Virus record (IMG/VR): IMGVR_UViG_3300006030_000120
Location: 1-22,401 of that record
From: a virus
Reading direction: 5' to 3' (one strand)
Length of the DNA stretch: 22,401 bases
Positions within the stretch are counted from its first letter, which is position 1, and each line of letters opens with the position of its first letter. Below, piece after piece: positions 1 through 6,207 of this stretch. Under the pieces are notes generated by a model, which worked only from the letters and a program-made list of their open reading frames with translations, did not search any database and was not told the DNA's origin. A program made the translations under genes and the position numbers.

Positions 1-13
1 ATAAGTTAGGCGC

Positions 14-44
14 GGATAGGTGAGAGTCACTCTCTCACTTATCC
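14..44 (+). promoter_or_regulatory. 13-bp hairpin in the leader of the first gene
   Basis: Positions 14-26 pair with 32-44 over 13 bp, with one G-U pair and a 5-base loop. A second small hairpin follows (AGGGC at 48-52 with GCCCT at 57-61). Neither is followed by a T-run, so a simple intrinsic terminator is unlikely. The pair occupies the untranslated stretch just before the gene at 90 and could be a leader RNA structure or mark the end of an upstream gene outside the window. Confidence 0.4.
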
Positions 45-89
45 ACTAGGGCAACCGCCCTAAACACCGACTAGAGAGAGGGTAATCTC

Positions 90-377
90 ATGGCTCACAG
101 AGTCGTGAAAGTACGCAAGGCATGGAAACGCCAAACCCCTAAAGTGGCTTTCCCTGTAACGATACGCAAACCTAATGGGGAGACTTTCATAGTCGCCCCT
201 ACTCACAAGCGAGTCGCTAAGCGCAAGCCAGCAAGCAAGCGCAAGCAACGAGCAACGAGCGCGACACCTAAAGTGTCGGCGCAAGATACGCGAGCAATCG
301 CACTAGCAGAACGCCAGCAAGCGTTCATAGAGTCGCAGAAGCGACTTGAACGAGAGATGCTAGGCTCATACAATTAG
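90..377 (+). CDS. Small basic hypothetical protein
   Basis: This 95-residue protein is rich in Lys and Arg, with an especially basic stretch at about residues 40-55 and a helical Glu/Gln-rich tail at about 65-92. I do not recognise a family. The ATG follows a strong purine-rich site (GAGAGAGGG) about 7 bases upstream. The charge would suit nucleic-acid binding, but that is inference only. It is the first gene of the plus-strand arm and is separated from the next by a structured 95-base gap. Confidence 0.6.
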   Translation: MAHRVVKVRKAWKRQTPKVAFPVTIRKPNGETFIVAPTHKRVAKRKPASKRKQRATSATPKVSAQDTRAIALAERQQAFIESQKRLEREMLGSYN

Positions 378-384
378 AGGATAG

Positions 385-428
385 TCGCGCACACCTAAAG
401 GGTGCGAGGGTTCATGACCCTAGCGCGA
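385..428 (+). ncRNA. Possible three-way-junction RNA element between genes
   Basis: An outer 6-bp stem (TCGCGC at 385-390 with GCGCGA at 423-428) encloses two perfect small hairpins: CACC 392-395 with GGTG 401-404, and AGGGT 407-411 with ACCCT 417-421. Only four bases at the junction are unpaired. The element is transcribed with the plus-strand genes and lies about 45 bases before the next start. It may be a cis-acting RNA structure; its function is unknown and chance folding is possible. Confidence 0.35.
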
Positions 429-472
429 CACGCGATAGCACAAGGCTACGCACTAGGTTAGAGAGTAATCTA

Positions 473-580
473 ATGAGCAACATTGAAAGCATGTATGCCA
501 TTATGAACCGACTCTCTGATGAGTCTGTGAAAGCCATAGCATTATGGCTAGCCGACTATAATCAGAGGGAAGGTAAGTAA
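473..580 (+). CDS. 35-residue hypothetical protein
   Basis: A short ORF starts MSNIESMYAIMNRLSDES and ends in EGK. It has a purine-rich site (TTAGAGAG) upstream, and its TAA overlaps the next ATG by one base (TAATG), the arrangement used by many genes here. The leader resembles that of the gene at 90: both read TAGAGAG, then TAATCT, then the ATG. The product is a mostly helical peptide with no known family. Coupling and leader similarity are the main support. Confidence 0.5.
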   Translation: MSNIESMYAIMNRLSDESVKAIALWLADYNQREGK

Positions 581-771
581 TGTACGCACAAGATACTAAA
601 CTCAAGAACTATTGGGTGAAAGTAGTAGTTCATTATGAGTACGAGATTGAAGCAGAAAATGATGAACAAGCAGAACAAGAGGGTTGGAATTACGAGGACT
701 ACGCCTACAACGGCTCGGTCTATTCCATCAAGGTTGAGGAACTAGAGAGCGAGGAAGATGATGAGTCCTGA
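580..771 (+). CDS. Small acidic hypothetical protein
   Basis: This 63-residue protein has an alternating hydrophobic stretch (YWVKVVVHYEYEIEAEN, residues 11-27), an acidic helix and a second strand (VYSIKVEEL). The strand-helix-strand pattern with an acidic end resembles many small phage proteins of unknown role. The ATG overlaps the preceding stop by one base, and the 3' end overlaps the next gene by 14 bases, indicating one translationally coupled operon. No function can be assigned. Confidence 0.6.
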   Translation: MYAQDTKLKNYWVKVVVHYEYEIEAENDEQAEQEGWNYEDYAYNGSVYSIKVEELESEEDDES

Positions 772-958
772 CGACTTGATATTAGTGCTAAGTCCTAGCG
801 AGTTAGACACAATGAGAACGGCACTACGCAACGAGCAAGAACGCTACGAGCGACAAGGCTTCAACGGCTTGAAAGTTGCGGTTCAGAACTTGCGTGACAA
901 GATTAGTAACGCTATGATTGACAACGCCTACAACAAGGTAGGCGCAAGGAAAGGATAG
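758..958 (+). CDS. Small helical hypothetical protein
   Basis: This 66-residue protein is predicted to be helical and charged, with heptad-like stretches at about residues 12-55 (SPSELDTMRTALRNEQERY). Two ATG codons stand in tandem at the start, inside the end of the previous gene, after a GAGGAAG site. It ends 4 bases before the amidoligase gene, so it is probably co-expressed with it. I do not recognise a family. Confidence 0.55.
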   Translation: MMSPDDLILVLSPSELDTMRTALRNEQERYERQGFNGLKVAVQNLRDKISNAMIDNAYNKVGARKG

Positions 959-962
959 GCAC

Positions 963-2174
963 ATGCCTAACGAGAACGAGGACAACGAGTTGATAGAGTG
1001 TATCGCATGCTCTATTCAATACGAGTCTGATGAACTTTACTCAACTAACGAGGGCGACAGAGTATGCTCTGATTGTATGCGTACTTGTGAGCATTGTGAG
1101 TGGGTAGGACACGACGGCGACGAGTGGCACAATGTTAGTGATGAACTATGGTGTGTCGGTTGTTGGGAGAACGACTCGGTTTATTGTAATCGCTGCGAAT
1201 ACACCTACAATGGTGACAGAGTAGGTATCAACAATGTCAGAAGGATAGAGGAACAATGGTGCGAGTATTGTACGAGCGACCATGCCACATACTGTGACGA
1301 TTGTGACGACTACTACCCTGATGATGACTCATGTACTTGTAATGATACGAGTCGCATGATACACCAATACTCATACAAGCCTAACCCTGTATTTCATGGT
1401 CATACACACAACGACCTATACATGGGCTTTGAGTTAGAGATGTCATTAGGTAGAACTAACGACACAACCTACAATGAAGCGGCTAGTAAGGTGTTACCAT
1501 TACAACAAAGTAATGTGTGCTATCTCAAGTCAGATGCTTCTATTGAGGACATGGGCTTTGAGTTAGTCACACACCCACACACGCTCGGTGCTTACGAGCA
1601 AGCCACGCCACTATGGAATTACATAGAGGACTTGCGAGCCAATTACAACGCTCGCTCATGGGACACCGACTCATGTGGGCTTCATGTCCATGTGTCGCGT
1701 AGTGCGTTCAAGTCGGGCGCTCATACACATAGATTCTTGACCCTGATATACAAGAACCCTAAGGAGATGATGAAGCTGGCAGGGCGCAAGAACTCACGCT
1801 ACGCACAATTCTCTGATGTGTATCAACCTGATGAGTGGGGTATCCCACGCTTCAACTTACGCAACAAGATACATGGAAAGCATTACACCGAGCGATATTC
1901 TGCGGTCAATACGCAGAACGACTACACCTTAGAACTCAGGTTCTTTAGGGGTACAATGGCTCGTGCTGGTATCATGTCGGCACTTGAACTAACTCACGCT
2001 GCCACAGAATACACACGCAACCTATCACTTGCTGATGTCAAGTTGGGTATGCTACAATGGGATTGGTTTGCGGATTGGGTTGCCACTAACAATGGTATCT
2101 ACCCTAATCTGTATATCAAGATGAGCAAGATACAGAAGGTTTCTCTCGAGAACCGAGAGATGTTAAACGCATAG
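963..2174 (+). CDS. Amidoligase-family protein with N-terminal zinc-ribbon array
   Basis: The 403-residue protein has two parts. Residues 13-126 hold CxxC pairs at 13/16, 35/38, 42/45, 64/67, 75/78, 100/103 and 111/114 plus CxC at 124/126, enough for several zinc ribbons. From about 150 to 403 it matches the glutamine-synthetase-like amidoligase fold: GFELEM (155-160, acidic metal-binding residues), DAS (191-193), FELVTHP (199-205), CGLHVHVSR (238-246) and ELRFFRGT (324-331). Such enzymes are predicted to form amide bonds between a carboxylate and an amine using ATP; the substrate here is unknown. The glutamine amidotransferase gene begins 15 bases downstream, suggesting a pathway in which glutamine supplies ammonia. 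The zinc part may bind the target. The fold call is by motif only. Confidence 0.8.
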   Translation: MPNENEDNELIECIACSIQYESDELYSTNEGDRVCSDCMRTCEHCEWVGHDGDEWHNVSDELWCVGCWENDSVYCNRCEYTYNGDRVGINNVRRIEEQWCEYCTSDHATYCDDCDDYYPDDDSCTCNDTSRMIHQYSYKPNPVFHGHTHNDLYMGFELEMSLGRTNDTTYNEAASKVLPLQQSNVCYLKSDASIEDMGFELVTHPHTLGAYEQATPLWNYIEDLRANYNARSWDTDSCGLHVHVSRSAFKSGAHTHRFLTLIYKNPKEMMKLAGRKNSRYAQFSDVYQPDEWGIPRFNLRNKIHGKHYTERYSAVNTQNDYTLELRFFRGTMARAGIMSALELTHAATEYTRNLSLADVKLGMLQWDWFADWVATNNGIYPNLYIKMSKIQKVSLENREMLNA

Positions 2175-2189
2175 AGAGGAGAGTCACTT

Positions 2190-3080
2190 ATGTGTTTATT
2201 GGTAGTATGTAAGCCTAACTCTACACCTAGTAGGCAGGACTTACACAACGGCGCATGCTCTAACCCTCACGGGTATGGGTTTGCTATCGTTGCTGACGGC
2301 AAGATTATTACCGAGCGTAGTATGTCTGCCAAGAAATCTATTCGCAGGTTTCTACACTTACGCAAGCAATACCCTAACGGCTATGCCATGTGGCATGCTA
2401 GGTACGCTACGCATGGTGTCAAGAACGAGCAGAACTGTCACCCGTTCCAAGTCGGTGACGACCCACAGACTTATCTCGCCCACAATGGTGTGCTAGATAC
2501 CTTTATCGCAGATGGCGACAAGCGTAGCGATACGCGTGTATTCGCTGAGGATACCCTGCCTAAACTCGGTGGTGTCGCTGCTCTCAATGATGAGAATATC
2601 TATCGCATGATAGAGTCATGGGCTACGGGTAGCAAGATTGCGGTGCTATCTGTGAACCCTGTCGCTGAGTATCAACTCTATCTTATCAACGAGAAGTTAG
2701 GTACATGGGACGATGACGGCGTGTGGTGGTCTAACTCTAGTTACAAGCGGACAACCTACACCTACACCCCTAGTGTCAAGCAGTCCGACTCTGTAATCAT
2801 AGGTTACGCTGAGGACGAGAAAGAATTTTGGGAGAAGCAAGAGGACTACCTCAACAGGTACGAGGACGGCGGTGTGATAGACTTATGCCCTATGTGTGAG
2901 GCTATGATAGACTTAGAACAGTCGCCCGAGTCTTGCGAGTTCTGTGCTTCATGTCTGTATTGCTTCCAGCTACCGCTAGACTGTGACTGCTACGACCCCA
3001 AGCACAAGGCTCACTCTCGTGGGTTTGAGTTCGACAACGAGTGGACTATGAGTAAGTCCTATGACTCGCTATTGATTTGA
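2190..3080 (+). CDS. Class II glutamine amidotransferase with C-terminal cysteine-rich domain
   Basis: The 296-residue protein begins Met-Cys, and Cys2 is the expected N-terminal nucleophile once Met is removed, which fixes the start (GAGGAGAG site upstream). Class II motifs follow in order: NPHGYGF (25-31), HARYATHG (69-76, glutamine-binding Arg), NCHPF (82-86), LAHNGVL (96-102, oxyanion-hole Asn-Gly) and SDTRVFAE (113-120). The enzyme would hydrolyse glutamine to release ammonia. Residues 233-267 add eight cysteines (233, 236, 249, 252, 255, 258, 265, 267), probably zinc-binding and not part of the minimal amidotransferase. No synthase domain is fused, so the adjacent amidoligase is the likely partner; that partnership is inferred. 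Confidence 0.85.
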   Translation: MCLLVVCKPNSTPSRQDLHNGACSNPHGYGFAIVADGKIITERSMSAKKSIRRFLHLRKQYPNGYAMWHARYATHGVKNEQNCHPFQVGDDPQTYLAHNGVLDTFIADGDKRSDTRVFAEDTLPKLGGVAALNDENIYRMIESWATGSKIAVLSVNPVAEYQLYLINEKLGTWDDDGVWWSNSSYKRTTYTYTPSVKQSDSVIIGYAEDEKEFWEKQEDYLNRYEDGGVIDLCPMCEAMIDLEQSPESCEFCASCLYCFQLPLDCDCYDPKHKAHSRGFEFDNEWTMSKSYDSLLI

Positions 3081-3098
3081 CTAGGCGCATGACTCTCG

Positions 3099-3163
3099 GG
3101 TAGGGTAGTGCCGCCTACCGCGCAACACGGCACATAGATTTCCATAGGTAGAGTGCCTATGGA
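3099..3163 (+). promoter_or_regulatory. Two inverted repeats between the amidotransferase gene and the next gene
   Basis: The gap 3081-3192 holds two hairpins: GGTAGG 3099-3104 with CCTACC 3114-3119, and a perfect 8-bp repeat, TCCATAGG 3141-3148 with CCTATGGA 3156-3163 (7-base loop). No T-run follows either, so they fit an operator or RNA-processing element better than a textbook terminator. A ribosome-binding site (GAAAGGAA) follows at 3173-3180. Confidence 0.4.
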
Positions 3164-3192
3164 TTATACCCTGAAAGGAACCACCAACTACA

Positions 3193-3477
3193 ATGAGCAC
3201 CAACTCAACTAAGTCCCAGCTATGGGACATCGCTGACTCTCTACGCACCCTTGCGCTAGAGATTGACCTTGTAACTACTGTCGAGAGTAATCTTGACAAT
3301 GATTATTACCCATATGGTACTATCGTCAAGGCTAAACCCGTACAGACTCGCTTCAAACCCAAGTCTATGTGGGTATCACTAGGTGACGGCACCTACAAAC
3401 ACCTCACAGGTAAGAAGGGACTCACCGCTACACATGAACGACTCAAAGACTATGTCGATGTCGTATTCGAAGCGTAA
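3193..3477 (+). CDS. Hypothetical protein
   Basis: This 94-residue protein has a helical N-terminal third (about residues 7-33) and a strand-rich remainder including PYGTIVKAKP and MWVSLGDGTY, ending with a short helix. The ATG follows AAAGGAA at a rather long spacing of 12 bases. The second half resembles small SH3-like barrels only in pattern. No family recognised. It begins a new cluster after the hairpin-bearing gap. Confidence 0.55.
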   Translation: MSTNSTKSQLWDIADSLRTLALEIDLVTTVESNLDNDYYPYGTIVKAKPVQTRFKPKSMWVSLGDGTYKHLTGKKGLTATHERLKDYVDVVFEA

Positions 3478-3688
3478 AGAAACCGAAAGTAAGATTGCCG
3501 TAGCCGAGCCACTAGCAGGTATGCTGGTGGCAGGTTACATGGTATTGGTATTCACATCAGACATGAAGAAACCCCCTGTCATGTATGGTATGTTTACCGA
3601 CTTAGACAAAGCCCTTGATTGGGCTGAGTTGCTGACGGGTGTTGTATCAGTACACCCACTTTATAATCCTACACACAATCGAGGTTAA
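3434..3688 (+). CDS. Small hypothetical protein, start uncertain
   Basis: The ORF overlaps the end of the previous gene and stops 2 bases before the whiB start. Possible starts are ATG 3434, 3452 and 3458, and none has a clear ribosome-binding site; I chose the first. The core IAVAEPLAGMLVAGYMVLVFT is hydrophobic, followed by MYGMFTDLDKALDWAELL and VSVHPLYNP, a strand-helix-strand pattern common among small phage proteins. The hydrophobic core looks like buried strands more than a membrane span. Function unknown. Confidence 0.5.
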   Translation: MNDSKTMSMSYSKRKETESKIAVAEPLAGMLVAGYMVLVFTSDMKKPPVMYGMFTDLDKALDWAELLTGVVSVHPLYNPTHNRG

Positions 3689-3689
3689 C

Positions 3690-4010
3690 TTGATAGGTCT
3701 ATGCTCTACTCATCACGACCCTGACTTATGGTTCCCTGAGGAACAAGAGTCAAGAGGCAGACCAAGTCGCGCTAATCATGAGCGCATGGTCAAGCGTGCG
3801 TTGACTGCCATTAGTATCTGTCAGTCCTGCCCTTCTCGTTCCGCATGCCTTACCGAAGGTATGAGAGAAGAGAATATCGAACATGGTATATGGGGTGGCA
3901 TGCTCGCTGGTGAAAGAATATCACTAGCTCGCAGCCGTAGGACGGGCACGATACGAGAGCAAGCAATTGCTTTCGCAGAAGGAGTAAAGGCATGGCAAAC
4001 TATTTCATAA
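3690..4010 (+). CDS. whiB: WhiB-family iron-sulfur transcriptional regulator
   Basis: The 106-residue protein carries the WhiB signature: a first Cys in LCSTHHDPDLWFPEE, a CxxCx5C cluster (CQSCPSRSAC), then GIWGGM, followed by a basic tail (SLARSRRTGTIR). The four cysteines bind a 4Fe-4S cluster, and in hosts such proteins usually act through the main sigma factor. The best start is TTG at 3690, with GAGG 5 bases upstream and the previous stop at 3686-3688; an ATG at 3639 would lie deep inside the previous gene without a binding site. Phage WhiB proteins can alter host transcription; the targets here are unknown. The family call is firm and is the main clue to an actinobacterial host. Confidence 0.92.
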   Translation: MIGLCSTHHDPDLWFPEEQESRGRPSRANHERMVKRALTAISICQSCPSRSACLTEGMREENIEHGIWGGMLAGERISLARSRRTGTIREQAIAFAEGVKAWQTIS

Positions 4011-4396
4011 GGCTAACAGTTGTAACGATAGTTACGCTAGCCTTTACAGTTCTAGTAATAGAACCGCTTTCATCACCGCATAAGTATGGAGATACCAAGC
4101 GGGAGTGGACACCACAAGATAGCAAGGCTTACGCCTACGATAAGCTAGGATTGTGGAGAGATAAACAGATGTCTTGCCTTAGTATGTTGTGGGGTAAGGA
4201 ATCGGCATGGAACCCGAAAGCATATAATAAAATAAAGGTTCAGGGTAGAAATGCCGGCGGTATCCCACAGATACTAGGGCTTGACCCTAAATTACCAGCG
4301 ACCAAACAGATTGAACGGGGACTGGACTACATCTATTATAGATACCATACACCATGCCGAGCATGGCAACATTTTAGAAAGAAAGGTTGGTACTAA
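3992..4396 (+). CDS. Membrane-anchored lytic transglycosylase-like protein
   Basis: The 134-residue protein starts with a hydrophobic segment (about residues 5-25: FIRLTVVTIVTLAFTVLVIE), a signal anchor or uncleaved signal. The rest resembles the actinobacterial SLT-type transglycosylase domain: LSMLWGKESAWNPKAYN contains the probable catalytic Glu, then GGIPQILG, then QIERGLDYIYYRYHTPCRAW and a terminal GWY. It would act outside the membrane, cleaving glycan strands of peptidoglycan. The start overlaps whiB by 19 bases and has GAAGGAG upstream. Two cysteines (in MSCLSML and TPCRAW) may form a disulfide. It lies far from the lysis cassette at 11025-11936 and could act in wall penetration or host-wall change. 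Confidence 0.75.
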   Translation: MANYFIRLTVVTIVTLAFTVLVIEPLSSPHKYGDTKREWTPQDSKAYAYDKLGLWRDKQMSCLSMLWGKESAWNPKAYNKIKVQGRNAGGIPQILGLDPKLPATKQIERGLDYIYYRYHTPCRAWQHFRKKGWY

Positions 4397-4617
4397 TGCC
4401 TTACATAGAGGACAAGTATGTTACCTTGTGTAACTCTTGTAACAAACCCATTAAGGGTGAATCAATATCGGTTAAGGCTAAGAAGGGACACATCAAAACT
4501 TGGTTGTTCCATGCTATGCCAACCGATTGTGCGTACACCGAAGATGTTCCGGTGAGCGTAATGGAAACAGGATTTGGAGGTGACGGATGGATAGGTTCGA
4601 AGAGCCGCTTGAGATAA
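4396..4617 (+). CDS. Small zinc-finger-like hypothetical protein
   Basis: The 73-residue protein begins MPYIEDKYVTLCNSCNKP. The CNSC pair and a later HAMPTDC could make a Cys3-His zinc site. The ATG overlaps the transglycosylase stop by one base (TAATG); an upstream TTG at 4387 is less likely. The 3' end overlaps the next gene by 31 bases. Central strands (SISVKAKKGHIKTWLFH) are consistent with a small zinc-ribbon fold. Role unknown. Confidence 0.6.
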   Translation: MPYIEDKYVTLCNSCNKPIKGESISVKAKKGHIKTWLFHAMPTDCAYTEDVPVSVMETGFGGDGWIGSKSRLR

Positions 4618-4835
4618 CAGAACTAGAGCCTGACTATACAGAGTCGATGGATATTCGTGGTATACCAACCACGATATGTCCTTGTGGTTCTAAGGTATGG
4701 GATGTCAAGACTATCTTTGACCAAGAGACAGGCGAGGTAGACATGTACTTCCTAGATATGGAGTGCTCTGTCTGTGGTACGCTAGCCACCGCACCAACAC
4801 CTGAGGATTTCGAGGTACAAGATGCCGACTTATGA
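4587..4835 (+). CDS. Small zinc-ribbon hypothetical protein
   Basis: The 82-residue protein has an acidic N-terminus and a clear zinc-ribbon pattern: CPCG at about residues 32-35 and CSVCG at about 60-64, with strands between them (VWDVKTIFD, VDMYFLDM). It ends with APTPEDF and an acidic tail. The ATG lies inside the end of the previous gene, after GGAGGTG. Its own end overlaps the FmdB-like gene by 14 bases. Such ribbons often bind protein or nucleic acid; the partner is unknown. Confidence 0.65.
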   Translation: MDRFEEPLEITELEPDYTESMDIRGIPTTICPCGSKVWDVKTIFDQETGEVDMYFLDMECSVCGTLATAPTPEDFEVQDADL

Positions 4836-4995
4836 ATACAGATGCGGTAAGTGTGACTCGCTTACTGTACTTTCCCGCAGCGTAGACGAGCGAGATGAAC
4901 CTGTCTCGTGTGTCTGTGGCTTTGAGTCAACAAGAATATACAACGCTCCCGGTATCCAATTCAAGGGTACTGGATTCTACAAGACTGGAGGATAG
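4822..4995 (+). CDS. FmdB-like zinc-ribbon protein, 57 residues
   Basis: The short ORF begins MPTYEYRCGKCDSLTVLSRS and has CxxC at 8/11 and CVCG at 30-33, then RIYNAPGIQFKGTGFYKTGG. The MPTYEYxCxxC opening and the APGIxFKGxGFYKT ending are the hallmarks of the FmdB/CxxC-CxxC regulatory-type zinc-ribbon family, common in bacteria and phages and of unclear function. It overlaps the preceding gene by 14 bases in another frame and is followed by a GTG start one base after its stop. Confidence 0.85.
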   Translation: MPTYEYRCGKCDSLTVLSRSVDERDEPVSCVCGFESTRIYNAPGIQFKGTGFYKTGG

Positions 4996-4996
4996 G

Positions 4997-5458
4997 GTGA
5001 TAACCCACGAACTAAATGCTGAGGAAGTCAGCAATCTAATCAAGGCACACTTATGCGAGGACTTAGACATTACTAATGAGCGGGACTACACCATTGTCCG
5101 CAGTGATGACGACAAGTTCTTTGGCATGGTCAAAGCATTCCGAGTCGGTGAGATAGTACTTACTGAGGAGGAACACGACAAGATTACTATGGGAGCATCA
5201 AGCTCCGACTATAGTTCCTTGTTCATAGCAGTAACACCTGAAGGTGTATTCCAATTCAATCTATCTTTATTGAGACTAGACTTTCAGGCATACACTAATC
5301 AAGACAAGGCTGAATCATTTAACGCAGCAGACTTAGATATATCTAATGGAGTCCAAATCCTAGAGTGGTACCCTGAGTTTGCCAGCGAGGATGAATACAT
5401 AGATGCACTCATGAGTAATGGCGATGCCATTGGCTTTGATGAGAGTGAATCTTGGTAA
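4997..5458 (+). CDS. Acidic hypothetical protein
   Basis: I start this 153-residue protein at GTG 4997, one base after the FmdB-like stop, because GGAGGA ends 4 bases upstream; an upstream ATG at 4895 would overlap that gene by about 100 bases. The protein is acidic with mixed helix and strand, for example ELNAEEVSNLIKAHLCEDL, FFGMVKAFRVGEIVLTEEE and SLFIAVTPEGVFQFNLSLL, with an acidic C-terminus ending ESESW. No family recognised. It is the last sizeable plus-strand gene before the convergence with the replication operon. Confidence 0.65.
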   Translation: MITHELNAEEVSNLIKAHLCEDLDITNERDYTIVRSDDDKFFGMVKAFRVGEIVLTEEEHDKITMGASSSDYSSLFIAVTPEGVFQFNLSLLRLDFQAYTNQDKAESFNAADLDISNGVQILEWYPEFASEDEYIDALMSNGDAIGFDESESW

Positions 5459-5583
5459 GATTACTCAGGCTATTAGCTTTAGTATTCTTACTTGCCTTTG
5501 TGGGTGGGGCAGATGTCAAGTCAGCTATCGTGCTGACTGTCGCTGTCCTCACCTTCATTGTTCTGTTCTCCCTCAGGCGTTGA
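5452..5583 (+). CDS. Possible 43-residue membrane protein
   Basis: A TTG start at 5452, with GAGAG 6 bases upstream and a 7-base overlap with the previous gene, opens a frame encoding two hydrophobic spans (LLALVFLLAFVGG and AIVLTVAVLTFIVLF) with basic residues at both ends, compatible with a small membrane protein such as a holin-type or regulatory peptide. The first 23 codons lie outside any other gene, but the last 20 overlap the 3' end of the sigma-like gene on the other strand. Convergent overlap and a TTG start make the call tentative. Confidence 0.4.
   Translation: MVRLLRLLALVFLLAFVGGADVKSAIVLTVAVLTFIVLFSLRR
5519..5538. terminator. Hairpin at the convergence of the two arms
   Basis: AGTCAGC (5519-5525) and GCTGACT (5532-5538) form a perfect 7-bp stem with a 6-base loop exactly where plus-strand and minus-strand genes meet; it includes the stop codon of the sigma-like gene. 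The location suits a bidirectional terminator, but no T-run follows on either strand, so efficiency is doubtful. Confidence 0.3.
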
Positions 5584-6207
5584 CTTCTCAAAGTCTTCGT
5601 CTTGATATGGCTTGCGCCCACCCAACTTGTTTACAAGTCGTTGTATAGCACGCTTATGGCGCATCCTCGCTGCGTCCTCTGAGCCAAGAGATAGATAGTT
5701 GGCTATCTCCTTGAAGTCTAATGACTCGGCATGTCGGAAGAATATAATTTTTCTATCTTCTTTAGATAGCTTCCAATATGCTGAGTCAACTTCAAGTAAT
5801 AATACCTGAATGTTACCGCCTTCGGCAGGGGCAGATGGTCTGCCACCACCACTATTTAGATTCAACTTTGGTGCGATATGAAAGTTACCCATCAACACAG
5901 TAGGTAACAGCACCTCAACTAATCCCGGTTCGTAATAATATAAATCACTCACATCATAGCCAACAGTCTTGGCCTTCCACTTCTGACAATAATCCAACGC
6001 CTCATTACGCAAGCTACGATAGATAAGATTCTTAGCATCCTTCTCACCGATTGCTTCCCAAGTATCTAACTTATTAGGGTGCTCAATGAACCACTTGTAC
6101 AAGGCTTGCTTGATATCCTCATACTCACAGATAGGAAACTTCTTGTGGTACTCAGAGGCGACAGCCTCAACCACATATTCCCAGCGTTCGATTCTATTCC
6201 AGTTCAT
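5521..6207 (-). CDS. Sigma-70-like RNA polymerase sigma factor
   Basis: The 228-residue protein has a helical N-terminal part resembling a divergent sigma region 2 (ERWEYVVEAVASEY, EYEDIKQALYKWF, KNLIYRSLRNEALDY, residues 7-75), a variable Gly/Pro-rich linker (about 115-133) and a C-terminal helix-turn-helix like sigma region 4 (YWKLSKEDRKIIFFRHAESL, EIANYLSLG, RMRHKRAIQRLVNKL, about 144-195). An acidic tail follows. I prefer ATG 6207, whose ATGA overlaps the upstream stop, with GGAAG before it, over GTG 6225. It may redirect host RNA polymerase to phage genes; a non-sigma DNA-binding role is possible because region 2 is weak. Confidence 0.65.
   Translation of the reverse strand: MNWNRIERWEYVVEAVASEYHKKFPICEYEDIKQALYKWFIEHPNKLDTWEAIGEKDAKNLIYRSLRNEALDYCQKWKAKTVGYDVSDLYYYEPGLVEVLLPTVLMGNFHIAPKLNLNSGGGRPSAPAEGGNIQVLLLEVDSAYWKLSKEDRKIIFFRHAESLDFKEIANYLSLGSEDAARMRHKRAIQRLVNKLGGRKPYQDEDFEKSTPEGEQNNEGEDSDSQHDS

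Noticed and set aside
3639-3689. Upstream ATG for the WhiB gene
   Set aside because: It lies within the preceding gene without a binding site, while TTG 3690 follows GAGG at a good distance.
4895-4996. Longer N-terminus for the acidic protein that ends at 5458
   Set aside because: It would overlap the FmdB-like gene, and the GTG at 4997 has a good GGAGGA site.
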